Shown one piece after another: positions 44,719 through 58,500 of a DNA stretch of 64,000 bases. Location of the stretch: assembly GCA_963824415.1 (NCBI GenBank), contig CAWGPM010000012.1, positions 1 to 64,000 of the forward strand. The letters run 5' to 3'. The DNA is from JABDQA01 sp963824415 (GTDB lineage: Bacteria > Desulfobacterota > Desulfobulbia > Desulfobulbales > Desulfocapsaceae). The notes under the pieces are model-generated. The model saw only the letters and a program-made list of their open reading frames with translations. It did no database searches and was not told where the DNA came from. How positions within the stretch are numbered: the stretch's first letter is position 1; each line of letters begins with the position of its first letter. The position numbers and the translations under genes were made by a program.

Positions 44719-46481
44719 TATTCAGTGCCCACCGCGTTTATGTTTTCAAAATCGGCAAGCTGCATGCGGATGCCCGAGTCGCTGGCCCGTTGGCTGAATT
44801 CTTCGAGAAGACTGCTTAAAATTGAGCGTTGCTCCTCGGTGTAAAACAAGAACAGCGAGCTCATGTGCTGGCGAACCACGTCCGATTCCCGCAGACCCAG
44901 TTCTTCGGCAATCAGCTCAAGTTCGACCATGGCATCTCTGACCGACTGAAACCGCTCTTCCTGCTTCCTGGCACAGGCCTTGATGATGAAGCTGCACAGC
45001 CGCTCAGGCAAACCAGGCCGGACATCACCGGGGTTGGGGATGTCTTCTTCGAGCCGCTTTTCCATCATGATCTGCAGGTCGTTGTCCGGATAGGGCTTCT
45101 GGCCGGTGACCATCTCAAAGGCGGTGATGCCCATGCAGTAGATATCGGTGCGGGCGTCCACCGCATAAGAGTCGATCTGCTCGGGCGACATGTACTGGAT
45201 GGTGCCCTCCATCTCGAAGTTTTCGCTGCCGGTCGGACAGGCCAGGCCAAAATCGAGGATCTTGATGGTATCGTCTTTCTGGACCAGCAGGTTGTCCGGT
45301 TTGATGTCCTGGTGGATGATGCCGTGCGCGTGGGCATAGTCAAGGCCTGAGCAGACCTGCAGCAGGTAATGCACCGTCAGTTCCGGACTGAGCATGCCGA
45401 CCCGTTTGAGCAGCTGCTCCATCGACTCGCCTTCGAGATATTCCATCACGATAAAATGGGTGGCGTAGAGCGCCTCGATATCGTAGACGTGGACGATGTT
45501 GGGGTGGTTCATATTGGCGATGATCTCGGCTTCCCTGATGAACTTGGTGCTGAACTCCTCGTCCATGGCCATCTGGTGTTTGAGCATCTTGATGGCCACC
45601 GTCTTGTTCAAGGTCCCATGCACGCCCCGGTAGACTATGGCCCAGGCCCCGGCGCCGAGCTTATGCTTGGCGATATACTTGCCGACCCAGCGATCGGCCG
45701 AATGCGAGGAGTTCTCCAGCCGCTGACTGACCAGTTCGGTGAGAAAGGTGCGCAGGTCGGGCAGGCGGCGCATGGTCTGCTCGAACTGCCGCCGATCCAG
45801 CCTCCAGACCAGCATATCCTCGGTGGCGGTAAAGCTCGCGGTGCGTGGTTCGCCGGTCAATATCGCCATTTCGCCGACCAGGTCGCCGGGACCGAGATGG
45901 GCGACGGTCAGATCCTCATCGTCTTTATCGATGCTGACCCGTCCTTTGCCGGTTTCTATGATGTAGAGGCTGCGTGCTTCTACACCTTGATTAAGCAGGC
46001 GCAGACCTGTCTTCACGTAGCGTGGGACAAGACAGTTGAGCAGGGCCCAGAAGGTTTTCCGGGGCAGGTATTGGAGCAGCGGCAGTTTCAGGAAAAATTC
46101 GAAATGCTCGATCACCTGATTGTGCGGTGAGCTGCTGTCCGGACAGCGCTGCGGCAACTCGCTATCGCGGCGGACCTGCAGACCGATATGACAGACCCCG
46201 TCCTCAACCGATTTCGACCAGGCGACTTCGCCCTCGTAGACCTGCCATTTCTTTTCTGCCGGCCGGTAGCGCTTGATCACCACGGGTTGGTTGGAATTGA
46301 TAACCTCCGGCGATTCGATCAACATGCCGCCGTCGGAGCGGTTGCAGATGCCGACAAAGCGGCAGCGCTGGGCGGCGTTGACACCATCGCCGTCCGCACC
46401 AGGTTGCCAGATGATCACCCCGAGCCCGGAGTTGGTGTCTTCGATCCGTTCAGATAAGCGCTTGTTCACATTTTGTGTCAT
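44718..46481 (-). CDS. PilZ-cNMP-Ser/Thr protein kinase fusion
   Basis: 587 residues in three parts. Residues 35-105 look like a PilZ domain (NRSDGGMLIES). Residues 125-260 are a cyclic-nucleotide-binding domain with GPGDLVGEMAILTGEPRTAS, where the Glu and Arg of the phosphate cassette are kept. Residues 268-530 are a Hanks-type kinase with glycine loop LGAGAWAIVYRG, catalytic Lys298, HQDIKPDNLL at 390-399, DFG at 410-412 and MSPEQ. The catalytic loop has Gln instead of the usual Arg before the Asp (HQD), so activity may not need activation-loop phosphorylation. No membrane segment is present. The fusion would let cAMP/cGMP and perhaps c-di-GMP steer phosphorylation. The PP2C gene starts on its stop codon, and the adhesin gene lies just upstream. 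Confidence 0.88.
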   Translation of the reverse strand: MTQNVNKRLSERIEDTNSGLGVIIWQPGADGDGVNAAQRCRFVGICNRSDGGMLIESPEVINSNQPVVIKRYRPAEKKWQVYEGEVAWSKSVEDGVCHIGLQVRRDSELPQRCPDSSSPHNQVIEHFEFFLKLPLLQYLPRKTFWALLNCLVPRYVKTGLRLLNQGVEARSLYIIETGKGRVSIDKDDEDLTVAHLGPGDLVGEMAILTGEPRTASFTATEDMLVWRLDRRQFEQTMRRLPDLRTFLTELVSQRLENSSHSADRWVGKYIAKHKLGAGAWAIVYRGVHGTLNKTVAIKMLKHQMAMDEEFSTKFIREAEIIANMNHPNIVHVYDIEALYATHFIVMEYLEGESMEQLLKRVGMLSPELTVHYLLQVCSGLDYAHAHGIIHQDIKPDNLLVQKDDTIKILDFGLACPTGSENFEMEGTIQYMSPEQIDSYAVDARTDIYCMGITAFEMVTGQKPYPDNDLQIMMEKRLEEDIPNPGDVRPGLPERLCSFIIKACARKQEERFQSVRDAMVELELIAEELGLRESDVVRQHMSSLFLFYTEEQRSILSSLLEEFSQRASDSGIRMQLADFENINAVGTE

Positions 46482-46521
46482 GGCTGCAGACCATTATCTT
46501 GATTATTTAAAAAGCACGCTG

Positions 46522-49500
46522 CTATGAGGCCGTATCCACATCGTCAACCTGACTGTCAAGCCAGAGCAGAGCGGATCGGTGTCCGGTTCCACTGCCAGAT
46601 CATCCACCGTGAGCAGCGGTTGCTCTATCGTCACATCCATGCTCACGTCTTCGCCGGTATCGGCCAGCAGCGGCTCAGGCAGGTAGGTGTCGGCAGAGCC
46701 TGAACCTGTTTCGTCATCGCCGAAGACCGGCTGCCCGGTAGTTTCAGAAGGTGCGTCATATGCCGAGGCCGTTTCGATGTCAAGGCCTGCCTCTTCTACA
46801 GGATTGTCACCAAACAGGGCAGTGGAACTTAAGCTGTAGGCCGGCTCCAACGCTGCGATGCCGGCATCAAGGGGTTCGACGTTTCCGGTCAGGTTAGAGC
46901 TGTCCATGCTGTCGCCAAACAGTGGTTCAGCCGCAGCGGAAGCTGAATCTCCAATCTCGGCATCGACAGGGTTATTATCGATTGGACTGTCAACCACCCT
47001 GATATTCAGGGTCGCTTCCTGCTCCTCGGTCAGCACCACTTCGACACCCGGATCGATATTGATTTCGGTGACATTATCAATGGTTATAGAGCTCAGATCG
47101 ACCACGCCTTCCCCGGTAAAATTGAGGATATGTGGCTCATCGCCCCGGCCGGAGATGGAAGTGATACCGAATTCGGCCAGCTGACCGACAGTGAAGGTGA
47201 CGTTGGAATGATAATTTAAATTCCTGGATATTGGTTATATTGGCATCGGCCTCCGAAAAATCGACCGAGCCGTAGGACTCGATCTGGTTATTACCTGCCC
47301 CCCCGTTAATGATTTCACCGGCGACAAAGTGGCTCACGCTGTTACCGTTCAACAGGCTGTCTCCGAACACATCACTGGATTCATCCCACAGGGTATCCGG
47401 GTTGTCGGCGTCTGCATAGTCGCCGTCGGCGCAGCAAAGCTGCCCCAGATAACGAATGTATCGTCGCCGTCTCCGCCGTACATGGCGTCCACTCCCTCCC
47501 CGCCCTTAATAAAGTCGGTCTCCGGCCCGCCGAAGAGCGTATCGTTGCCGCCGCGGCCGAGCATGAATGTATATTCTTCAAAACTCGAATGATCGATGGT
47601 ATCACCATCGTCATCGCCTTCGGTCCGGTGCAGGACGGTCAGAGTGGCTTTATATATGTTGGGAAGCCCGGTATCATACTCCCTGGTGGTTCCCTGCCAG
47701 GCAATTGCAACGGAAGCGGGAGTGTCTATAAAGGTGACCGAGACATTGTCGACATCGCTTTGAGAGGGTTGAGGTTGAATTTATCGGCCAGGGGTGTGCC
47801 GTCCGAGCTGATAAATTGCCCGCGAATGCCGTAGTCGTCGTAATGGTCCGATATCCAGTAAACCAGGTAGTAGGGGGAATTGGTTCCTAAAATACCCTGA
47901 TTATTCAGGCCATAGTACGAATCGGTTATCTTGAATTCCTCGGTATAGGTATCGAGTTGAGCAAGAACCGGGTCCCACTTGAAAGAGGAGGCGTATACAT
48001 CCGATGGGTTACCACTGGTCCAGCTGACCATTATGGAATCGTCTCCGTTGCTCACTGCTACCGACGGGTTGACCTGATTGCCCGCGGTGGTCCGATTGAC
48101 AAGGTACTGGTCGCTCATGATGTCGGTGGTGGAATCATAATAACGCAGGTAGATGCCGCTACCGTCGCCGTCGAGTCCCGCTGTCATCCTGCCAGACGAT
48201 AACTGAATCGCCATTGTCGAAATGGGCGATCGACGGTGCATGTTGATCACCGGCGGTATTCAGGTTGATAAAACCGCCTTCCCCCTCGCTCTGGATAGCA
48301 CCGTTGCTGTCAAAAGTGCGAACACGAATACCGCTACCGTCACCGTCGTCCGCGGTCCAGGCCAATGCAAAGCCGACACCATCCTCGATGACCGCCACTT
48401 CCGGGTTACCCGTCGGCGAGCTGTCGTAGGTAAAGTTCACCGAACTGTTCGTTACCTCGTCTCCGCTTTGATCGTAAATCTTGAAATAGCCGTCGGTGTT
48501 TCCCGAATCGTCGGTCTCGAACCAGCTGACCATGAAGTTGTCGCTTCCCGGCAGGCTGGTAGCGGTCGGAGCCGATACCTTGATGGCCCCGTCAGAGTGA
48601 TCGACGATGGTAAAGGCGGGGACGACTTCGACGGAGCCGTCTTGGTAGATGCGGGCCCGCAGCAGATCGGAATCGCTGGACACGTCGACCAGTACATAAT
48701 TATCGTTACTTCCTGGCAAATCGGCTACCACCGGAGTCCGGCCGTCAACGGTAAAATCCTCCGGCGAGTGATCCACCCGGTGATCCATCTCTGGCCAGAA
48801 GCTGGTGACCCATTCGGTTTCACCCGGCTCGATGACGTTTTCTATAGTGATGGTGAAATCTTCACTAAGGGTGGATGTACCATCTGAGACTTCAATTGTC
48901 AGGTGAAGTCCGTCAGGTGGCTGGTTCTCATAATCAAAGCCTGCATCCCCAGACAAATAGAGTCCATTGCCATCAATGTAAAAATTATCATTTCCGCCCG
49001 TGATCGAATAGCTCAATTCAGCGCCTGAACTGTCTGGATCAAGGGCAGACAGAACCCCCACCAGCTGACCCGAATAATCTTCTTCTACCACACTGCCGCC
49101 ATGCAGAATCAGATCCCACGGCGGTCCGGGCTCTATACCAGCGTTTGGGTCGACACTGAACCGCTGCATGGTCAACTCAGGACCGGCAGGTGAATTTGAA
49201 AAGGTGTTCCAGAGTACCGCAAAATCACTTTCACCGATGCTGAACACTTGGTTGAAGTCTGTCCATTCGCCCGAGGAAAACGTGACCACATCTCCTTCAT
49301 CCAGTGGTTGGTTCCAGTCTTCCCATCCCGGTTCAAAGAGCTTGTAATCAAGACCGTCGGTGGAGTGTTCCAGGTCAACCATATGGCCGCTGTCAAGCAC
49401 CGTCTGCCAGAGATTGGTACCGAGGTCGTTGCCTGCTCCGTCAACGCTGAAGCTCGTTCCAATCGGATTGCCGGAACTGTTGAAAAACTGTCCTTTAACG

Positions 49501-52500
49501 CCGTCATCGGATTCATAGGTGACGACAAAACAGTTCGGATCGCCGTTTATTTCGTAGGCTTCGATTGTCGACAACATATAGGGGCCGGTTGTATCCGTAA
49601 CGAGGACATCGTCACCAAACGGGGTCATCGTCTTGTCGAAGGTACGCACAGCTATTGCTTCCTGGCCGTTGTCGTTGAGCATGAATGCGACGACGAAGCC
49701 GCCATTTGGCAATGGGCTTACGCGCTGCCAGTCTTTGTTGGCGGTGAGGTCGCTGCTGACAACAAAGGGATCGCTTGCATCGGCTGTAATAGAGGCGTCA
49801 TCATGGTTAAAAGAGTATAATTGACCGTAAACTTGAGCATAATTGCTGCCGTCGTGGCCAAACTCCGACCAGGTCACGATGAACCTGCTTTCATCCCCTA
49901 AATCCCCTAACGAAGCGACATCGGAATGCCCTTTTAAATTAAGTTGTGGATCCGCTTCAGCGATAAGGATCGGGGCTCCGGATTTCTGGCCGTTCGGGTC
50001 GACCAGTTGACCGTATACGCTAGAACTGTCATATGGGTCTTGGGAATCATGGGTACTGTAGGTGACGAGTGTATAGCCGTCCCAGATTTCTGCTCCGGAA
50101 AAGGTGAACTCCAGCCTATCGCCGCCCGGCTCGTATATCAGGAGCGGCTCTGTATTCAGAGCGGTAACTATCGGCTCGTAGGGTTCAACCGTGATGGTGA
50201 TATCCTGGGTGTAGACAAACCCGTCCCCGGTTACTTCCATTGTAAGCGTATGGTTGGGAGTTGTAGAGGCATCGAGCGCTGAGTTGAGCACCAGCTGGTT
50301 ATCTACTACATCGAAGAGATTGCCCGTATCGCCAGCAACTATATCTATGAAATGATTGTCATCACTAGTTAAATCAGGATCGATCACATAAAAATTACCG
50401 ATTGGGTTAGCTATACCGGTTTGGTGATTCTCGCTAACGATTGTGGTATCTAAACTCAGAAAAGATGGTGACTCAGCCAGTGCCGAATCGACTATGTAGC
50501 GTTGGGTGTAAATACCGTTTTGGCTGATGTCCGTGTCGCTCTCAAAACTGTACACCACAGTAAAACCGCCACCTGGGTGGTAGGCAAGCTCAGGGGCGCG
50601 CGATGTTTGTGAAAAATCATATTCACCAGGATAATCGTACCAGTTGATTAAGCCGTCTGGGGCTGTTTGGAGGGAGTAACCAACCTGTTCACCTGTTTCA
50701 TTGAAAACGGCTGTAACAATGGTTGCAGCAATAGAGTTGAAATCATTTTCTTCTCCGTAGCTGTCAACCATCATCGCTGATACTGCATAGCCGTCTTCCA
50801 ATTGTACGATCGACGGTGCGAATACCCCACTGGAGCTGAATCCGTACGTTGCCAAATCATAAACAATTTCTCCGTTTATAACGTCAAACTGATTAACGTA
50901 CACATTGCTGTTCCAGACTGAATCATAACTGGGATCTATTGATGTAAATGCAATGGCGAAACCACCGTCTGATAAACCGGTAACCTTCGCATCGCGATAA
51001 TCATAAGGATTATCGTATCCCCAGACATCATTTAGTTTAACGGCGTCTTGTGTAACTGGGGCGCCGTCTGAAGTAAAAATCCTCCCATATATTCCTGTAT
51101 TGCTTCCATCCAGTAAATCGTTGGTCCAGGTGACGATAAAATCGTTGTTTTCAAGTCTTGCGACGTCGGGAGTTAATTGGTTGCCAAGAGCGTTCGTTAA
51201 AGATGCAACAGGAATTTCACCGATGTTCTGTTTATTTCCTGCGTTGTCGAAAATCTGCATGTATACATCGACATCGTCTGGTGTGTCATTTGTCCAGACG
51301 ACGACAAAACCTTCATCGATGGCGGCAATGGACGAGTTCATATCCATCTGGCCGGGATTCTCATCGGTGTTGACCTGGAATTCATCCACCATTATTGTCC
51401 CGTCTGCTGAATAGATCTTGCCGAGTAGAACCGTCTGGTCGCTGGAATCGGTCGATACCCATGTTACGACAAATGATTGATTATCCAACTCGGTGATCGA
51501 TGCATTTGACAGGAAATTTCCAGAACCGGAGTTTACCGCAAGGGGTGAATCCAGCAGGGTTGAACTGTCAGCACTGAAAATCTGTGCATGGAGAAATTCC
51601 GATTCACCACCAAATGTATACGTAACCACGTAATTTCCATTACTCAGAGAGGTAATGTCTGCTTCTGCATCAGGAACCGTGGTAACCGGTGAGATGTCAT
51701 CCACTGGACGAAGTGTATCCTTTATATCAACGGTAAAGTATTGAGGAGTGCTGACATTGTCGTGTGGGTCGGTCGCGACTATTGACACATTGAGTTCAGG
51801 AAGCGGTGCTGTCGGATCAAGCGGGGCTTTTAACCGGAGAAACTCTCCGTCTATATAAAAATAAGGATGCTCTCCGAGACCACCGGTATCGATACTGAAA
51901 TTAAACTCTGTATCATCCGGGTCACGAGCGGTAATGATTCCGACAATCGCATCTGCGCTGTTGTCGCCAATAACTGGATCTAAGTAAATCTGATTAGGCG
52001 GCCCGGGAAAAACCCCGGCGGTCAAGTCAATTTGAAAATGCTCGCTGACTAACGTTCCTCCTCCAGTTTCCCATGCAACCACTATGTTGTTTCCACCCAG
52101 GCTCGTAAACGACATATCGGGCGCGTGGCCGCCAGACGAGAAAGTGTCGGGAAATGAATCCAGTACACCGTCCTCAAGGAAGTTTCCTTCAGGGCTATAT
52201 ACAGAATATTCCAGATTAAACGTATTTGTATCTGAATAGTTCTGTGTATAGAATTGCACAAAATGTCCTGAATCGAGAGATACAGTCCAATTGTTTTTTG
52301 CTGCATTAGTCAGAGGGTTGCCCCAATAATCCCAAGTAGGTATCTCCTCACCAAGCGGAACTCCATTTGAGGAGAACAGTTGTGTAACTGAAGTATTGAA
52401 AGAGCCACTGTAAGCTATGAGAAAACTAAAAGGATCGGCTGAAGTGGGATAGGAATTTATCCCTTCTATCCAATCAAGAATGTAAGTATCATTATTTATC

Positions 52501-55500
52501 GGGATGGAATCAATTACGATCGCACCATCCGGGGAAAATATCTTCGCATAAGACACCTCGGCCCCGATCTGACTAAAGGCAACTACAAAATTACCATTCT
52601 GGAGAGTACCTATTGCAGGATCGTAATAACCTTGCTCGGACGAAAACATGCTGTTGGGAACTACAACGAAATCCTCCGTGCTGTTCACAGCACCGCTATT
52701 GTCATAAGTTCTGGCAAGGTATGCGACTTGGCCGAACTCATCGTTACCATTCCATACGCTTGCAAACCCGCCGCCCGTAAGGGCAGTGATTTGCGCATTG
52801 GTATCTGCCAGATAGAGTGGTGTTTGCGTGAGGAGTGTTCCGGCCTGGTCATATATTGATGCATATTGTCCGTACTGAGCAATATCATATCCATCGTACC
52901 AGCTTACAACATAATCGCCGTTCTCTAAAAGAACCGTTTGAAGGCTCCAAGTATCTTCCGACATTTGTGCAACCGTTGTGAATGTACCGTCAGTAGCACT
53001 TACAACATCCTGTACGTTGTTGACTTCAATGGTGAACTTCTCACCGTAACTATAGCCTAACTGGTCTCTGACCGAGATAAAGACATCATACGAAGTCTGG
53101 TCCAGCTCGTAATCGAGCGTGGTGGTGGTCCGCAGTACATTGTCAACGATTTCAAACGGCCAGTTGTCCGGGCCTTCGAGCAGCATATAACTAAAGACGT
53201 CGCCGGAGTCGGGGTCGAGTGTGCTCAAAGTGCCGACAACAGTTTCAGCGGGTAGATTTTCATCAACGCTTGTGGAAGAAAGATACAAATCAACGGGGTT
53301 AGAAGGCCATGAATGATTAACAAAAATATCGAAGGTCTTGACCAGCGACAAGTCTGTATCTCCTTCTGACTCAGCGATGATCGTGACTGATACCGGCGGA
53401 TCAGGATCGCTGTATTCTGGTATGGACTCAAGAACCAGCTCGTTGTTTTCGTTAATTTCAAATGTAGCGCCGGATTGTGAGTAAATTGAAAGTGTGTTAG
53501 TTCCTGCGAGGTCCGGATCTATGATGTTTATCTGGCCAATCACATATCCAGTTTGCGCATTCTCGGGAATCGAAGCAGAAGACAGGTAGACACCTGTTGC
53601 AGCTTCACTGCCGGATTCATCGACGATAAAGCGCTGGCCAAAGACGCCGCTGCCGTCCCCGTCCTGGCCCATGGATTGCCAGGTGATCACGAAACTGCCG
53701 TCTGGAAGCCCGGCAACATTGGCAAGCAGCTGGTCCCCTTCGATGAAGGTATTGGCCTGGATCAGGCCACCGACTCGGTTGCTGTTGGCGTCAAAGACCT
53801 GGGCAAAAGTACCAGAACCGTCCTCGTACTGGGAGCCGGCATCCCATGCCACTACATACCCACCATCTGCCAATGGGGCAATGGACGGCCAGTAGCCATC
53901 CCCTGTAGTGGTGATCTCGAATTGGGCAGGGTCGTCTATTGTACCGCTGTCACTATCATACTGGTAGGCTTTGCCAAATATCAGGTAATTGTTATATATC
54001 GAATCGAACCCGGACCAGACAACGACAATGGCACCATTGGCAAGCGCTGCAACAGCAGGTTCACGCTGGTCTTCCCCCTGATCAATGGTGCCGATCAGAA
54101 ATTCGGACCCTAGCGGGGTAGTCTCGTTGCTGGCTGGCCCTCCGGTCCGAAAAATCTGGCCATAGATGTCCGAAGGAGCATCCCAATCAGCAGATTGTGC
54201 CTGCTGCCAGGTAACGATGAAGCCGCCGTCGGGCAGTCCGGTCACGGCGGTATCTTTCTGGTCAAGCGCGGTGGCGGTGTTTACCTGAAATTCGGTGCCA
54301 GGCTGAAAGCCGTCGGCACCGTAAACCTTGCCGTATATTCCGTAACCGTCGCCGTCCTGGCCCATGGACTGCCAGGTGGCCACGAAACGGCCGTCGGTGA
54401 GAGCAGCTATAGCAGGCACGCCCTGCTCGGAATCTGTGTAATCATTCAACCGGAAACCATGGCCGAGCTGGTTGCCGAGATCGTCGAAGAACTGGCCATA
54501 AACGCCGGAATCGCTGCCGTCCTGCCCCTCGGACCCATAAGCCACCACGAAACCGCCGTCGGAGAGTGCCGAAACCACTGGGTTGTTCTGATCGTCGGTC
54601 GTATATTTGTTAATCTGGAACTCATGACCGATGGCTGCACCACTGCCACTGTACAGCTGGCCATAGACTCCTGAACTAAAGCCGTCATCTTGGCCTGAAG
54701 ACTGCCAGACCACCACATAGGAGCCGTTGGCAAGCGTTGTTGTGGTAGGCAGGAACTGGTCGCCCACAGTGTAGCTGTTGATCTGGAATTCTCCGTCTAT
54801 TTTTCGAATGCTGGCATCACCAGGCTCATTAACATCTAAGATGGAAACATCAAAGGATATCCACTCCGTGGCAAGACCATCTTCAATTCCTGTCGCCCTG
54901 ACAGAGAGTGAATAGGAAGAAATATCCTCATAATCAAAAGATATGCCGGAATAAAGCGTATCATCTGATATATAGAATGTACCGCCAAAGTCGTCCTGTA
55001 ACTCAAGCGAGTGCGTATCCCCGGGGTCAGGGTCGAGGACGCTGAAGGTAGCAATAGGGGTGTCCACCGGTTCATTTTCAGCGATGTCGGCAGCGGTTAT
55101 GCTGATCGATACAGGAGCTTCTTCGATAACTTTATTAATGATAAAACGCTGACCGTAAACTCCCCAATCAGATCCGTCCTGACCAAGTGAGTCCCAGACG
55201 GTAAGTATGCTGCCGTCGGCAAGAACGGTAACCGCCGGGTTTCTTTGGTAAGATTCTGTATAGGTGGTGACATGAAACTCACCGCCGATCCTCTCGCCAT
55301 TACTATCAAAGGCCTGGCCATAAATGCCAAAATTCAGCCCATCGGCGTCTGGTTCTCCATCTTGGACGTTGGAGTCCCAGGTTATCACAAATCCACCGTC
55401 TGACAGGCTGCTGATAGAAGGCGATCTTTGCGATGCTGCGGTGTGGGTGTTTACCTGAAATTCATCTCCCACACTGTTGCCGTCGCTATCGAACATCTGT

Positions 55501-58500
55501 CCGAATACTCCTCGATAACTGCCATCCTGCTCCCAGGATTGCCAGGTCACCACAAAACGACCGTCGGAAAGTACGGAAACCTGCGATTCCAGCTGATCAT
55601 TGTCGGTATAGGTATTGACCGGAAACTCATCACCGACCGGGGTACCGCTGCTGTCAAACAGTCTTCCTTTGATTTCGCTGCTGCCGTCTAGACCTAATGA
55701 TGTCCAGGTGATGACAAATCCGTTTGAGTCCAGTGCATCTGCATGGCCGAAGGTTTGGCTGAAGTCGGTGTTAGAACTGACCTGGAATTGGCTCGTTATT
55801 GCATTACCCGCAGCATCGTAGATCTTGGCGAATACATCGGTAGAGGAATTCTCATGTGCAGAAATTACCTGAGACCAGCTAACGACAAATCCACCATCTT
55901 CAAGGCTGGTGATGGTTGGTTTCAGTGAGAAAAAATCTGGAATTTCTATTAAGGAAGATGGAGATTCACTGATCTTGAATTCATTGCCAAGCTGACCATT
56001 CTCATTGACGATGTTGCCATATACTCCCTCAAGGCTATTATCATCGGATATTTGCATCCAGGTGATGGCGTAGCCGCCACCCGAGAGACTGTTGACTGAC
56101 GGAAAATAGGCCGATTGTGAGTGTAGTGCATTAGAAGATATTTGGAATTCGTCACCGTGCTTATCACCATTAGAGTCATATCTCTGGACAAAAATTCCAG
56201 ATGTAGAGGCTGAGGATGTAAAAGAAGCCCAGGCAACTACATAGCCCCCATCCGGCAGACTGGTAATTGCGGGACGTAACTGGCCGCCTTCGGTCGTGGA
56301 GTTGACTTGAAATTCTCCTCCAACTTTTCTCGGGTCGTCTACATTTAATATATCAATAGTAAAGATCTTACTGCTCGTTGAGCCGTCCGATGAGGTGGCC
56401 GTGATTTCCACATCAACAGTGGGCAAAGTTTCGAAATCAAGTTTCGAGGAATAGGCAAGATATAGCCAACCTTGGTCGGGGACAATGTTAAAAGCTTCTG
56501 AAGGGTCGTTAGTGATACTATAGAGGACAGTATCACCACTATCGGGATCTTCAGCAAACGCGGTGACCCAGGAATAGGTGCCTGGCATTGTATCTTCTGA
56601 TATCTGGTTAACCGTGATATCGGAATCGGTCAGCGGACCAATATCGAATTCGTCGACATCTGTAATTTGGACCGTATAGATCTGGTCACTGTAGCTTCCA
56701 TCGGAGCTGGTTGCCCGAACAGTAATGTCATGGCTGGTCGCGGTCTCGAAATCCAGGGCATTGGCCACGGAAATGACACCGGTCCCGCTATCGATCTGAA
56801 ATAACCCGCCGGCCGAATCTGAGAGTGAGTAGGAGACGCTATCTCCGGGATCGGGATCGGTTGCCTGGGCGGTAATGCCAACCAGGTCATTGATGGCAGC
56901 ATTCTCTGCCACGGTTCCACCCGCGGCACCGTCAACGTCGCTAATCGGTCCGACGGCACCTTGATCATTAATGTCCGTCACGGCGATGGTAAATGCCTGG
57001 GTGCTTTCTGATCCGTCCGAAGAGGTGGCGAGTACGGTCACCGAGTGGCTGGTCGCGGTCTCGAAATCCAGGGCATTGGCCACGGAAATGACACCGGTCC
57101 CGCTATCGATCTGAAATAACCCGCCGGCCGAATCTGAGAGTGAGTAGGAGACGCTATCTCCGGGATCGGGATCGGTTGCCTGGGCGGTAATGCCAACCAG
57201 GTCATTGATGGCAGCATTCTCTGCCACGGTTCCACCCGCGGCACCGTCAACGTCGCTAATCGGTCCGACGGCACCTTGATCATTAATGTCCGTCACGGCG
57301 ATGGTAAATGCCTGGGTGCTTTCTGATCCGTCCGAAGAGGTGGCGAGTACGGTCACCGAGTGGCTGGTCGCGGTCTCGAAATCCAGGGCATTGGCCACGG
57401 AAATGACACCGGTCCCGCTATCGATCTGAAATAACCCGCCGGCCGAATCTGAGAGTGAGTAGGAGACGCTATCTCCGGGATCGGGATCGGTTGCCTGGGC
57501 GGTAATGCCAACCAGGTCATTGATGGCAGCATTCTCTGCCACGGTTCCACCCGCGGCACCGTCAACGTCGCTAATCGGTCCGACGGCACCTTGATCATTA
57601 ATGTCCGTCACGGCGATGGTAAATGCCTGGGTGCTTTCTGATCCGTCCGAAGAGGTGGCGAGTACGGTCACCGAGTGGCTGGTCGCGGTCTCGAAATCCA
57701 GGGCATTGGCCACGGAAATGACACCGGTCCCGCTATCGATCTGAAATAACCCGCCGGCCGAATCTGAGAGTGAGTAGGAGACGCTATCTCCGGGATCGGG
57801 ATCGGTTGCCTGGGCGGTAATGCCAACCAGGTCATTGATGGCAGCATTCTCTGCCACGGTTCCACCCGCGGCACCGTCAACGTCGCTAATCGGTCCGACG
57901 GCACCTTGATCATTAATGTCCGTCACGGCGATGGTAAATGCCTGGGTGCTTTCTGATCCGTCCGAAGAGGTGGCGAGTACGGTCACCGAGTGGCTGGTCG
58001 CGGTCTCGAAATCCAGGGCATTGGCCACGGAAATGACACCGGTCCCGCTATCGATCTGAAATAACCCGCCGGCCGAATCTGAGAGTGAGTAGGAGACGCT
58101 ATCTCCGGGATCGGGATCGGTTGCCTGGGCGGTAATGCCAACCAGGTCATTGATGGCAGCATTCTCTGCCACGGTTCCACCCGCGGCACCGTCAACGTCG
58201 CTAATCGGTCCGACGGCACCTTGATCATTAATGTCCGTCACGGCGATGGTAAATGCCTGGGTGCTTTCTGATCCGTCCGAAGAGGTGGCGAGTACGGTCA
58301 CCGAGTGGCTGGTCGCGGTCTCGAAATCCAGGGCATTGGCCACGGAAATGACACCGGTCCCGCTATCGATCTGAAATAACCCGCCGGCCGAATCTGAGAG
58401 TGAGTAGGAGACGCTATCTCCGGGATCGGGATCGGTTGCCTGGGCGGTAATGCCAACCAGGTCATTGATGGCAGCATTCTCTGCCACGGTTCCACCCGCG

